From NCBI RefSeq assembly GCF_015351595.1, contig NZ_JADKPT010000016.1, positions 1-64,000 of the forward strand: DNA of 64,000 nt. The letters are read 5' to 3'. Made by a program: the position numbers and the translations under genes. Shown here piece by piece: positions 1 to 8,828 of the stretch. How positions within the stretch are numbered: the stretch's first letter is position 1; each line of letters begins with the position of its first letter. The notes below the pieces were generated by a model. That model did no database searches and was not told the origin of the DNA. It worked only from the letters and a program-made list of their open reading frames with translations. This stretch comes from Flavobacterium sp. LC2016-12. Its GTDB lineage: Bacteria; Bacteroidota; Bacteroidia; Flavobacteriales; Flavobacteriaceae.

Positions 1-28
1 GTCCTTATATATATATGTATAAAAACAA

Positions 29-57
29 ACCCGACAGTTTTTGTAAAACTGTCGGGT
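29..57 (-). terminator. Rho-independent terminator of the LLM oxidoreductase gene
   Basis: A perfect 13-bp stem (29-41 pairing with 45-57) with a 3-nt loop is followed, on the minus strand, by a T-rich run (complement of 21-28). It lies 43 bp past the stop codon of the minus-strand gene ending at 100. Confidence 0.85.
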
Positions 58-99
58 CGATCTAAAATGTACCTTATATATAATAGTAGAAAAATGTAC

Positions 100-1113
100 T
101 TATATATGTATACTATTTAAACTATCAATAACCTCTTTGGTAATTTGTATACTTTTTAGCTTTGCCTGATGATCATAGATTGGACTTGTAACCATTAGTT
201 CATCTATTTGAGCGTAGTTAATAAACTTTTTAAGATCGATTTCTAATTGCTCTTTATTTCCTGTGAACGTACAAGCGGTCATTTGATTGACATGAAAACG
301 TTCTTCTTCGCCCATGATATCATCCAATGACGGAACCGGCGGCTGCAGACCTTTACGATCATTTCGTATTAGGTTTAAAAACATTTGATATAAACTGGTT
401 GAAAGAAATTCAGCCTCTTCATTTGTGTCTGCAGCAATAATATTAACGCAGGCCATTGTTTTTGGTTTGTCTAAAACCGTTGATGGCTGGAAATTTTCGC
501 GATAGAATTCAAATGCCTGAATCATTTGTCGTGGTGCAAAATGTCCGGCAAACGCATACGGCAATCCATAAGCAGCGGCCAAGGCAGCACTTTCCATACT
601 TGAACCTAAAATCCAGATGGGTATATTTTTACCTTCGGCTGGAAAAGCGCGAACTTTTGCTGTCGCATTCTCTTCAGAAAAATAATCCTGAAGTTTGGTT
701 ACATTTTGAGGGAATCTTTGCGCCTGCTCAAAAAAGTCTTTTCGAATGGCTTCGGCAGTTGGCTGATCTGTTCCGGGTGCTCTACCTAAGCCTAAATCAA
801 TTCGGTTTGGATAAAGTGTTTCCAAGGTTCCAAACTGTTCTGCTACTACTAAAGGAGAATGATTGGGTAACATTATTCCACCAGAACCTACCCGAATATT
901 TTTAGTGTGACCAGCAATATATCCTATTAAAACAACTGTAGCCGTACTCGCAACGTGTGCCATATTATGATGTTCGGCCAGCCAAAAACGCTTATAACCT
1001 AAATTATCAGCCAGTTGTGCTATATCTTTTGTTTTTTGAAATGTTTCGGTTGCGTTACTATCCTGAGTAATAATAGCGAGTTCTAATATGGAGATTGAAA
1101 TTGGATTTTTCAT
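100..1113 (-). CDS. LLM-class flavin-dependent oxidoreductase (luciferase-like monooxygenase)
   Basis: This 337-residue protein has the TIM-barrel pattern of the bacterial luciferase-like (LLM) family. Early in the chain is WLAEHHN, and near residue 105 is RIDLGLGRAPGTD, the signature I associate with the luciferase 'group 1' (MsnO8-like) branch. Family members use reduced flavin supplied by a partner reductase to oxidise small substrates. The substrate cannot be read from the sequence. The length fits the family and there is no signal peptide, so it should be cytoplasmic. It is a single-gene unit with its own terminator, and a CAAAATTA box (a minus-strand TAATTTTG) lies just upstream of its start. 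The family is clear; the physiological role is unknown. Confidence 0.85.
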   Translation of the reverse strand: MKNPISISILELAIITQDSNATETFQKTKDIAQLADNLGYKRFWLAEHHNMAHVASTATVVLIGYIAGHTKNIRVGSGGIMLPNHSPLVVAEQFGTLETLYPNRIDLGLGRAPGTDQPTAEAIRKDFFEQAQRFPQNVTKLQDYFSEENATAKVRAFPAEGKNIPIWILGSSMESAALAAAYGLPYAFAGHFAPRQMIQAFEFYRENFQPSTVLDKPKTMACVNIIAADTNEEAEFLSTSLYQMFLNLIRNDRKGLQPPVPSLDDIMGEEERFHVNQMTACTFTGNKEQLEIDLKKFINYAQIDELMVTSPIYDHQAKLKSIQITKEVIDSLNSIHI

Positions 1114-1131
1114 ATATATTTTTACTTTCTA

Positions 1132-1139
1132 CAAAATTA
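1132..1139 (-). promoter_or_regulatory. Possible -7 box for the LLM oxidoreductase gene
   Basis: On the minus strand this reads TAATTTTG, matching the Bacteroidota sigma factor -7 consensus TAnnTTTG. It lies 19 bp upstream of the start codon. No clear -33 TTG is present at the expected distance. Confidence 0.4.
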
Positions 1140-1221
1140 CTTCATTTATACTGATGCCTTTTATTTTGCAGTGTTAAGAGAATTATAATATTTCCCTTGT
1201 GATAAAAAAATACAAAAAATG

Positions 1222-1254
1222 ATAATTAATTATTGTTTTACGATAATTAATTAT
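1222..1254 (+). promoter_or_regulatory. Twin 12-bp palindromes, probable operator
   Basis: The perfect palindrome ATAATTAATTAT occurs twice, at 1222-1233 and 1243-1254, with centres exactly 21 bp apart, i.e. two helical turns. The pair fills the space between a TTG (1233-1235) and the -7 box TACATTTG (1254-1261). Two dimeric regulators could bind the same DNA face there and block the promoter. The obvious candidate ligand is the Cro-type protein encoded at the end of the same operon (1805-2011). The geometry is seen directly; binding is inferred. Confidence 0.55.
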
Positions 1255-1261
1255 ACATTTG
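1254..1261 (+). promoter_or_regulatory. -7 box of the DUF2975-HTH operon promoter
   Basis: TACATTTG matches the Bacteroidota -7 consensus TAnnTTTG. A TTG at 1233-1235 lies 18 bp upstream, which suits the -33 element, and the start codon at 1287 follows after a short leader. Confidence 0.6.
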
Positions 1262-1286
1262 CGATATAATTCTAACTTTACATTAA

Positions 1287-1802
1287 ATGAAAACCACTCA
1301 TATCGTATCCAGAGTTTTATTTTATTTTACACGATTTTTGTCTGTTGTATATTTTGGACTGGCAAGCTACTCTCTTCTAACATTAATTACAGGCTGGAGC
1401 TTAACTTTTAAAGACGGTGGAAAATATTTTCAGGTTTGTTATCCCTTTACTACACATCCGGTAATGCTTGGTGATTATAATCTCCCGTATATTCTTTTTG
1501 ATTTTTTAGCTCCTCTGAGTCTTTATGGACTTTTCTTTTTATTAAGCAGTAATGTTTTTAAACTTTTTTATCAGCCAAAATTATTTACTCAAAATGGCAT
1601 CCAGCATTTAAGGCGTTTTTATTTATGCAATTTGCTTATTCCAAGTATTGTGCTGTTTATTGCTTTCTTTTTTGTGCCGCTTGACAATGAAGTCTCTATT
1701 TTTATAGTATTGCATGGAATGCTGGGTGTTTTTGCTTATTTTCTTGCTGCAATTTTTAAACAGGGGCTAAACCTTCAGAACGAACAAGACTTATTTATAT
1801 AA
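1287..1802 (+). CDS. DUF2975-type membrane protein
   Basis: A 171-residue protein with four hydrophobic segments (about residues 10-32, 60-85, 105-128 and 138-158), consistent with a four-helix inner-membrane protein. Size, topology and the neighbouring Cro-type gene match the DUF2975 family, which is commonly paired with a YozG-like regulator; I assign it on that basis rather than on catalytic residues. The stop codon is 2 nt from the start of the regulator gene, so the two are almost certainly translated from one mRNA. The promoter carries twin palindromes. Whether the membrane protein senses something or sequesters the regulator cannot be told from the sequence. Confidence 0.7.
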   Translation: MKTTHIVSRVLFYFTRFLSVVYFGLASYSLLTLITGWSLTFKDGGKYFQVCYPFTTHPVMLGDYNLPYILFDFLAPLSLYGLFFLLSSNVFKLFYQPKLFTQNGIQHLRRFYLCNLLIPSIVLFIAFFFVPLDNEVSIFIVLHGMLGVFAYFLAAIFKQGLNLQNEQDLFI

Positions 1803-1804
1803 CT

Positions 1805-2011
1805 ATGCCAATAATTGTAAATGTTGATGTAATGCTTGCCAAACGCAAGATGCAAAGTAAAGAATTGGCAGAAAAACTTGAAATAACTCCTGCTAATTTA
1901 TCGATACTTAAAACTGGTAAAGCGAAAGGAATCAGATTTGATACCCTGGAAGCCATTTGTAAAATCTTGGACTGCCAGCCTGGCGATATTCTGGAGTATG
2001 TAAGCGAATAG
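1805..2011 (+). CDS. Small Cro/C1-type helix-turn-helix regulator (YozG-like)
   Basis: A 68-residue protein that is little more than one HTH domain. KELAEKLEIT is the first helix pair and NLSILKTGKA the recognition region, with FDTLEAICKILDCQPGDILEY as the end of the domain typical of small YozG-like regulators. It starts 2 nt after the DUF2975 gene. As a small dimeric DNA-binding protein it is the natural candidate to bind the twin palindromes upstream of the operon and control its own synthesis. No effector domain is present, so any signal must come from a partner, plausibly the membrane protein encoded just before it. Confidence 0.85.
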   Translation: MPIIVNVDVMLAKRKMQSKELAEKLEITPANLSILKTGKAKGIRFDTLEAICKILDCQPGDILEYVSE

Positions 2012-2129
2012 CGCTCTTTTAAATCTAAATCTTATTGACATAAAAATCGGCTTTTATAGGCTGACTGGCATTCTATTGCCTATTTTTTCCCAAAATCATC
2101 ATTATATAATCATCTAAATCAATCAAAAA

Positions 2130-3014
2130 ATGAACAGTTTATCAATCAAAAATCTCAGTAAAACTTACGAGAACGGCGTTAAAGCAATTGACAATTTATC
2201 GCTTGAAATCGGGAATGGAATGTTTGGATTACTAGGTCCAAACGGTGCAGGAAAATCTACTTTGATGCGAACTATCGCTGCTTTACAGGAACCAACATCT
2301 GGAATAATTGAATTTAACGGAATCAATATTCTGGAAAACCCAATGTTTATTCGGGAAAATCTAGGTTATCTTCCGCAGGAATTTGGTGTTTATCCAAAAA
2401 TCTCCGCTTATCGTCTTTTGGATCATTTGGCAATTTTAAAAGGTATTGTCAACAAAAAAGAAAGACATGACCAGATTTTGAATTTATTAAACCAAACCAA
2501 TTTACTACAGCATAAGGACAAAGCGGTACATTCTTTTTCTGGAGGTATGCGCCAGCGCTTTGGAATTGCACAAGCTTTGTTGGGAAATCCCAAAATTATT
2601 ATTGTCGATGAACCAACTGCCGGACTTGATCCTGAAGAAAGAAACCGTTTTAATAATCTTTTGAGTGAAATAGGCGAAAGTATAATTGTGCTTTTATCAA
2701 CTCATATTGTCGAAGATGTACGTGATTTATGCACTAAAATGGCCATAATCTTTAACGGAAAATTGATTTTAGAAGGAAATCCAAATGAAGAGATAGATTC
2801 TTTAAAAGACCAAATTTGGATGAAAGCCATTCATAAAAATGAACTGAAGGACTATAAAAACAACTTCAACATTATTTCATCTCATTTGAATTCTGGAAAA
2901 CTCAATATTCATGTTTTCTCTGATCAACGTCCTGATTCTGGATTCGATTTAATTTCTCCTGATTTAAGTGATGTTTATTTCAATGTTTTATCGCAAAATC
3001 AACTCAAAAAATAG
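2130..3014 (+). CDS. ABC transporter ATP-binding protein
   Basis: A 294-residue ABC ATPase of the ABC-2 (drug/natamycin-type) exporter branch. Walker A is GPNGAGKST at residues 36-44, the Q-loop glutamine is about residue 83, the signature FSGGMRQR is at 136-143, Walker B ends in D160-E161, and the switch histidine is in the STHI stretch. All nucleotide-binding elements are intact. The gene ends 4 nt before the permease/peptidase gene, so the two should be co-expressed and form one membrane complex. The C-terminal ~80 residues are a variable accessory region. The substrate is not evident. Confidence 0.9.
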   Translation: MNSLSIKNLSKTYENGVKAIDNLSLEIGNGMFGLLGPNGAGKSTLMRTIAALQEPTSGIIEFNGINILENPMFIRENLGYLPQEFGVYPKISAYRLLDHLAILKGIVNKKERHDQILNLLNQTNLLQHKDKAVHSFSGGMRQRFGIAQALLGNPKIIIVDEPTAGLDPEERNRFNNLLSEIGESIIVLLSTHIVEDVRDLCTKMAIIFNGKLILEGNPNEEIDSLKDQIWMKAIHKNELKDYKNNFNIISSHLNSGKLNIHVFSDQRPDSGFDLISPDLSDVYFNVLSQNQLKK

Positions 3015-3018
3015 TCCT

Positions 3019-6000
3019 ATGTTTTCTAAATTACTTCAATTTGAATGGCATAACAATACCAGAAACTGGACTTTTTATGCATCTTTTATTCTGTATCTGA
3101 TATTTGGCTTTTTTGTGAGTGCTTTTGCCAATTTCTCTTTTTCCGGTGCTTATAAAAATAGCCCTTATGTTTTAACATACGCAATAGGTCTGATTTCATT
3201 GACTACCATATTTTCGATTACCCTACAAGTTGCACAAAGTTTTTTGAAGGAATACGAAACTAAATTTGATGCCATTATTTTCACCGCTCCAATTTCAAAA
3301 TTCAAATATTTGGCAAGCAAATTTATTACTGCCTTTGCAATTGCTGCACTTTCCTTTTTGATGTTTATCTTAGGGATGATCTTTGGTCATCAGATGTCAT
3401 GGCTTTCAAAAGACGAAATTGGTTCTTTCGAACTAATCAACTATTTCTGGCCTTACCTTGTAATTGTTTTGCCCAACATTTTTCTATGCCTTTCGATATT
3501 AACCGCTCTGGCGTGGACAACGCGAAGCAAATTGATGATATATGTTGGTGGCTTCTTAATTTACATCTTATATATTGCAGGATCTCTGTTTTCTAACTCT
3601 CCTATTTTTGCGAATGCTTCTCCATCATCAGCCACGCAAATGTCTTTTGCTGCAAAAATAGATCCGTTTGGTTTAGCGGCTTTTTTAGAACAAACAAGAT
3701 ATTGGACGTCTATTGAAAAGAACAGCAATTTACTTTTATTGAACGGTAATTTTTTAGTCAACCGAATACTATGGCTGTGTATTTCTCTTCTTTTAGTTTT
3801 TATTTCTTATAAAGTTTTTTCCTTTAGAAAATCGAAAACCAAAAAAAGCAAGTCCAAAAAAGTAGAAATTGGCAGCATTTCTTTTTCTGCGGAAGCGCCA
3901 AAACAAATAGAATTTAGAACTTTGAAACATAATGTAGCTGTTTTAAAAAGCAATATCAAAATGGATATCTTTTTAATTGTAAAAGGAATTCCATTTATCC
4001 TGATTCTTCTTTTATTTTCAGGACTCTTATTAATTGAAATTTCAGATGAAATTGATGGTGGAATTCGACTAGCGGAAAATATAACCAATACTGCTTTAAT
4101 GATCAGCACGATAATGGATCGTTTGCCTTTCATTTTAATCCTGATAATTCTTTTTTACAGCAGCGAATTAGTAAACAGAAGCGAGAATTCAAAATTTGAT
4201 ATGCTTGAAGACTCAACGCCTTATTCGCAAATAATGGTTTTGATTGCAAAATTGATTTCACTTTTCTCTATTGCATTAATTATCATTGGCGTTTCTATTT
4301 TAATAGGATGCAGTTTTCAAATCATTAATGCAAATGCTCTAATTGAATTTGGATTGTATTTTTCGATGCTTTATTATCTCGGACTTCCTATTTTACTTAT
4401 TTCTATTTTAATTGTTTTTATTCAAACTCTCATCAAAAACAAATATTTAGGGCTTTCGGTTGCAACACTTACGGTTGTTTTAATTAGCTCCGGAATTGGG
4501 GATCAATTAGGAATTTCACATCCCTTATTAAGATTTGGCGACGCTTTTAAAAGGGAATATTTTGATTTGAATGGTTTTGGTAAATATACTTTTTCATTTC
4601 ACATTTCGATATTATACAACATTGGTTTAGCATTAATTCTAATAGTATCTACATCTATTTTATGGAAACGAAATACCTCTGTTTTTAAATCATTTCGACG
4701 AAATTCGTTTAATGCGATTCAAAAAGCTATTTTCATTTTGGGAACTCTTCTTTTTATTGGTTTTGGAAGTTATCTTTTTTACAAAACAAATATTGAATAT
4801 CCCTATATAACCCAAGAAGATCAAAATAATTGGAGCGAACAATACGAACTGAAGCTTAAAAAATATGCTGACTTAACACAGCCGACCATCACGGCCCTGA
4901 AAAGTAAGGTAGATTTATTTCCAGATGAAAATCGTTATGAAGTTTCCGGATCGTATGAATTAATCAATAATTCAGAAAAAGCGATTGATAGTTTACTCCT
5001 ATATATAGATCGAAATTCGAAACTGACTTCTATTAAAATTCAAAATGCCGAAAAATTAGATGATGTTTCACAATTCAATCATTATTGGTATCGTTTAGCA
5101 AAACCTTTGAAACCCCGGCAGAAATTAAAAATGAGTTTCTCGCTTCAATCTTCATGGTCGCCGTTTAAAGGACATACCGCTTTTAATTCTATAATCGAAA
5201 ATGGTTCTTTTATGAGAATCAGCCGTTACTTTCCAATTTTTGGTTATCAGGTTTCGAATGAAATTAAAAGCAAAAAAGAACGTAAAAAAAGACATTTAAC
5301 AGCTCAGAATCCGCTTAAAAAATTAGAAGATAAAACGATAATTCCATATGATTTTATTGATTATGATGCAGTCGTTTCAACATCAAAAACCCAAACTGCA
5401 ATTGGTGTGGGAGATTTAATTGGAAAATGGAAAAAAGGAGATCGCAATTATTTTCATTATAAATCAAATGGGAAAATTCCGTTTCGTTTTGCTTTCGCTT
5501 CCGCGGAATATCAAATTAAAAAGATTCTTTATAAAGGAATTTCTATTGAAGTTTATTACGACAAAAGACATTCCCGAAATATCGAAAAACTAATAAGTGG
5601 TATTCAAAACACGATAGATTATTGCCAGACCAATTTTGGGAAATATCCTTATAAAACTATTCGTTATGCCGAAGTCTCCGCTTTCGCCGATGGGTTTGCC
5701 GCGACTTCCTATCCGTCAACGGTTTTCATGAAAGAGAATTTTGGTTTTTACAGCGATTTGTCAAATAAAGATAAAGAAGATGTTATCAATCAATTGACAG
5801 CTCATGAATTGTCGCACGAATGGTGGGGAAATGCCCAAATTGCTCCGGAACAAAAGGAAGGAAGCTGGATTTTGACCGAAACCCTGGCACAATATACCGA
5901 GTTGATGTTATATGAAAAAGAACACGGTTTGGAAAAAGCTTTGCAAACTTTAAAAATTCATTTAGATTTATATTTAAGCGCCAGAAGTTACGATCCGGAA

Positions 6001-6555
6001 ACTTCTTTATATAAAACAAATTACGAAACACCGCATTTGCCGTACGACAAAGGAATGCTTGTTATGCATCAATTAAGACTTTTAATTGGAGAAGAAAAAG
6101 TGAATCAGGCTTTGAAAAATTTTCTGAATCATTATAAATATCCGAATAAAAGTCCGGACTCGGAAGATTTATTAATGGAAATTTATGCTGTAACAGATCC
6201 TAAACTGCATTGGAAATTAGATGAAATGTTCAAGAAGATTATTACTTATTCTTCAAAAATCGTTTCAGTTGAAAGTCATAAAAAGAATGGATTTTATGAA
6301 ATTACATTTAAAGTTAATTCTGAAAAATATACTGAAAATGCCGTTGGAAAACGAAAATTAATTGACAATGACAAGATAATTGACATTGGTATCTATGATG
6401 AAAACGGAAAATTATTTTGTTATCCTTTTCCTCTAAAAAACAATAACACTCAAGGAAAAATTAAAATCAAAACCAAACCTCAACTAATTGTTGTAGATCC
6501 TTATTTAAAAAATATCGACACTTTTATTAAAGACAACGAAAAGGAAATCAACTAA
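3019..6555 (+). CDS. ABC-2 permease fused to an M1-family zinc aminopeptidase
   Basis: The start at 3019 is chosen because it lies 4 nt after the ATPase stop; an upstream in-frame ATG at 2968 is inside the ATPase gene. The 1178-residue protein has about 12 hydrophobic segments in two blocks (roughly residues 15-280 and 320-590), then one more helix and a large extracytoplasmic C-terminal half. That half has the gluzincin motif HELSH at residues 929-933, followed by WWGN and a downstream TETLAQY that supplies the third zinc ligand, with a slightly longer spacing than classical M1 enzymes. Such permease/M1 fusions are known in Bacteroidota. With the ATPase it may export, extract or process a peptide or lipoprotein at the membrane. 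The substrate is unknown. Confidence 0.88.
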   Translation: MFSKLLQFEWHNNTRNWTFYASFILYLIFGFFVSAFANFSFSGAYKNSPYVLTYAIGLISLTTIFSITLQVAQSFLKEYETKFDAIIFTAPISKFKYLASKFITAFAIAALSFLMFILGMIFGHQMSWLSKDEIGSFELINYFWPYLVIVLPNIFLCLSILTALAWTTRSKLMIYVGGFLIYILYIAGSLFSNSPIFANASPSSATQMSFAAKIDPFGLAAFLEQTRYWTSIEKNSNLLLLNGNFLVNRILWLCISLLLVFISYKVFSFRKSKTKKSKSKKVEIGSISFSAEAPKQIEFRTLKHNVAVLKSNIKMDIFLIVKGIPFILILLLFSGLLLIEISDEIDGGIRLAENITNTALMISTIMDRLPFILILIILFYSSELVNRSENSKFDMLEDSTPYSQIMVLIAKLISLFSIALIIIGVSILIGCSFQIINANALIEFGLYFSMLYYLGLPILLISILIVFIQTLIKNKYLGLSVATLTVVLISSGIGDQLGISHPLLRFGDAFKREYFDLNGFGKYTFSFHISILYNIGLALILIVSTSILWKRNTSVFKSFRRNSFNAIQKAIFILGTLLFIGFGSYLFYKTNIEYPYITQEDQNNWSEQYELKLKKYADLTQPTITALKSKVDLFPDENRYEVSGSYELINNSEKAIDSLLLYIDRNSKLTSIKIQNAEKLDDVSQFNHYWYRLAKPLKPRQKLKMSFSLQSSWSPFKGHTAFNSIIENGSFMRISRYFPIFGYQVSNEIKSKKERKKRHLTAQNPLKKLEDKTIIPYDFIDYDAVVSTSKTQTAIGVGDLIGKWKKGDRNYFHYKSNGKIPFRFAFASAEYQIKKILYKGISIEVYYDKRHSRNIEKLISGIQNTIDYCQTNFGKYPYKTIRYAEVSAFADGFAATSYPSTVFMKENFGFYSDLSNKDKEDVINQLTAHELSHEWWGNAQIAPEQKEGSWILTETLAQYTELMLYEKEHGLEKALQTLKIHLDLYLSARSYDPETSLYKTNYETPHLPYDKGMLVMHQLRLLIGEEKVNQALKNFLNHYKYPNKSPDSEDLLMEIYAVTDPKLHWKLDEMFKKIITYSSKIVSVESHKKNGFYEITFKVNSEKYTENAVGKRKLIDNDKIIDIGIYDENGKLFCYPFPLKNNNTQGKIKIKTKPQLIVVDPYLKNIDTFIKDNEKEIN

Positions 6556-6556
6556 A

Positions 6557-6585
6557 AAAAGGGCTCTAATAAGTAGAGCCCTTTT
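6557..6585. terminator. Bidirectional terminator between convergent genes
   Basis: A GGGCTCT/AGAGCCC stem (6561-6567 with 6575-6581) is extended by A's on the left and T's on the right. It can therefore end the permease/peptidase transcript on the plus strand and the deacetylase transcript on the minus strand. Confidence 0.85.
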
Positions 6586-6594
6586 CAATACTTT

Positions 6595-7830
6595 TTATTT
6601 CAATTGAATTGTAATCAATTTATGTTTCGTTTTTCCATCATCAGTAATTTTAAAATCTGTTTGCTTCGATTCAATTTCAAATTTTGAATTTGAATCAACA
6701 AATAATGAAATATCTCTGTAACGAAAGGTTTCCGGAATTTCAGGAACCTCAATTGTTATTGTGCCTTCTTTTCCATTTTGTACATAATTAATTTTAATTC
6801 GATCGCGAATCCAGATATATTCATAAACTTCCTGCCACGGCGCCATCCATATTGAATCGTTTCCGTTTGCACCATATTTATTGGCAATTGTTGTCATATA
6901 ATATTTGAAATCTGGAAAACGCATACTTAAATTCCACAAATTTGAATTTCCGACACCGTGTGTGAATTCGTTGTACCAAATGGGTCCTGATAATTTTGTA
7001 ACTGAATCAAAAGTAGCTAGAAAACGATCCATGGTTTTAAATCCGATTGTATCTTGGGAACTTTGAACAAAAGTTCGCGCATAAATCATTTTATCTAAAT
7101 TTACTTTATTATCAACTTTAATAACGGGTCCATCACCAGCATAAGAGGCTACTGAAAAAGAACCATTTGTCAAAGCATCTCTTTCATATTCTAAATGATA
7201 TCCCGGATCACTTTCTCCGCCAGGAACTACAAAATGTGACATTGTAAATCCTAAATTTTGTTGTATAGAAGTTGTATTTTCCGTTACTTCAGTCAGGAAA
7301 TTAGTTCCGTGTTTCGTCGCATGATGAAAACCGTGATTTAAAATATCCCAGCCAGCATTGTATAACTCCCTTACTTCTGGCCATGAAAGATGTCCACGAT
7401 TTGCAGGTAAATCTCCAATAGCTCCACCGTTAATTGCCAAACCAAACTTAAACGGAATTTTATTCCCTAAACCATCTGAGTAAAAAAGCCCTTTTGAAGT
7501 TGTTCCATCTCCTCCTTGATCGTTTTTCCATTCGTTTATCATTGATGAACTTATTTTGCCTCCATTAAATAATGGGAAAGCAGTTAAATAAGCCGATCTA
7601 TAACCATCATCAACCGTGAAACTATAGGCTAAATGTTTGTTGAATTTTAAATCTGCAGCCTGAATTTTCACTTTCTCGGCTGATTTCAGTTTTATTTTAA
7701 AAGATATGATTTTCGTTTTTGATGAATCTACTTTTGAAATAACATTGTGGCTAAAACAACATGAAGCCGAATAGATTGTAAAAACGAAAATGAATAAAAA
7801 TGCTTTTATTCTGACTTGTGTTATTTTCAT
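6595..7830 (-). CDS. Secreted polysaccharide deacetylase family protein
   Basis: A 411-residue protein with an N-terminal hydrophobic export signal (residues about 8-24, ending SASCCFS, which could be a lipoprotein site). It is followed by a NodB-type fold: FTVDDGY carries the catalytic/metal Asp pair (D73, D74) and HGFHH further on carries the metal histidines. The C-terminal ~80 residues look like a beta-sandwich extension. CE4 enzymes remove acetyl groups from cell-wall or other polysaccharides; the exact glycan is not readable here. The gene stands alone, with its terminator shared with the convergent permease gene. Confidence 0.82.
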   Translation of the reverse strand: MKITQVRIKAFLFIFVFTIYSASCCFSHNVISKVDSSKTKIISFKIKLKSAEKVKIQAADLKFNKHLAYSFTVDDGYRSAYLTAFPLFNGGKISSSMINEWKNDQGGDGTTSKGLFYSDGLGNKIPFKFGLAINGGAIGDLPANRGHLSWPEVRELYNAGWDILNHGFHHATKHGTNFLTEVTENTTSIQQNLGFTMSHFVVPGGESDPGYHLEYERDALTNGSFSVASYAGDGPVIKVDNKVNLDKMIYARTFVQSSQDTIGFKTMDRFLATFDSVTKLSGPIWYNEFTHGVGNSNLWNLSMRFPDFKYYMTTIANKYGANGNDSIWMAPWQEVYEYIWIRDRIKINYVQNGKEGTITIEVPEIPETFRYRDISLFVDSNSKFEIESKQTDFKITDDGKTKHKLITIQLK

Positions 7831-8042
7831 TTGAAAGATCTGATTTAGAGTTTTTAAAGATACTCTTCTTTAAAAAAAATCTCATTTAAAAAATGATATT
7901 TCAATAGTTTAAAAACATATTTAACGATATATAAATAGCTATTATCGCACAAACAATAAACAAACCTTTAATAATCAACGCTTTACAAACAAGGTATGTG
8001 GTTTGTTATTTATTAGACTGCCAAACTTAAAACTGTCTTATT

Positions 8043-8828
8043 ATGTACCTATCTAATACAAAAACGATTGTGTTTATTACAGGAGCATTTGTAAGCCATT
8101 CTTGTTGGGAAGAATGGATTGTTTTTTTTGACGATAAAGGATATAAAACAGTTGCGCCACCGTGGCCACATAAAAATGAAGTGCCGGAAATTTTAAGAAA
8201 GGAACATCCAAATTCTAAAATAGCAACATTACGGTTATCAATTTTAATTGATTATTACACTGAAATTATAGAAAAACTTCCCGAAAAACCCATTTTAATT
8301 GGACACTCTTACGGAGGATTATTGACCCAATTATTAGTTCAGAGAGAATTAGCTTCAGCCGGAATATGTATTCATTCAGTTCCTCCACAGGGAATTTACA
8401 CGTCGAGATTTTCCTTTTACAAAGCAGTTTGGAAACCTTTAGGATATTTTACATCCACAGAAAAAACGTATTTAATGACGTTTAAAGAATGGCAATTTGC
8501 CTTTACAAACGCAATGTCTTTTGAAGAGCAAAAAGAATCGTATGAAAAATTAGTAATTCCCGAATCTAAACTTGCTATGCGCGACGCATTAACCAGTACA
8601 GCCAAAATTAATTTTAAAAAAATACATGTTCCATTGCTGTTTTTATCAGGTTCTGACGATAATATTATTCCGTCGTCACTTAATTATTCCAACTTTAAAA
8701 AGTATAGAAACATTCATTCCATTACTTGTTATAAGGAATTCAAGCATCATAACCATTTTGTCTTAGGGCAAATTGACTGGAAAGAAGGAGCCGAATTTAT
8801 TGCCAATTGGCTGGAAAAAATCAATTAA
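8043..8828 (+). CDS. Alpha/beta hydrolase
   Basis: A 261-residue alpha/beta-hydrolase fold protein. The nucleophile elbow is GHSYGG (Ser89), the acidic residue is in SGSDDNIIP (about Asp205), and the catalytic histidine is in the HHNHF stretch near residue 238. The N-terminal FITGAF strand-loop is the usual oxyanion region. There is no signal peptide, so it is cytoplasmic. Its stop codon overlaps by 4 bp the stop codon of the convergent minus-strand regulator gene, leaving no room for a terminator between them. The substrate is unknown. Confidence 0.85.
   Translation: MYLSNTKTIVFITGAFVSHSCWEEWIVFFDDKGYKTVAPPWPHKNEVPEILRKEHPNSKIATLRLSILIDYYTEIIEKLPEKPILIGHSYGGLLTQLLVQRELASAGICIHSVPPQGIYTSRFSFYKAVWKPLGYFTSTEKTYLMTFKEWQFAFTNAMSFEEQKESYEKLVIPESKLAMRDALTSTAKINFKKIHVPLLFLSGSDDNIIPSSLNYSNFKKYRNIHSITCYKEFKHHNHFVLGQIDWKEGAEFIANWLEKIN

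Noticed and set aside
456..905. 149-codon plus-strand frame inside the LLM oxidoreductase gene
   Set aside because: It is antisense to a well-supported enzyme gene and has no recognisable protein features.
2968..3018. Upstream ATG as start of the permease/peptidase gene
   Set aside because: It would overlap the ATPase gene by 47 bp; the ATG at 3019 gives the natural 4-nt junction and a typical N-terminus.
7960..8015. Loose inverted repeat (AACAAACC with GGTTTGTT) before the hydrolase gene
   Set aside because: The arms are short, the loop is long and the base composition makes it likely by chance.
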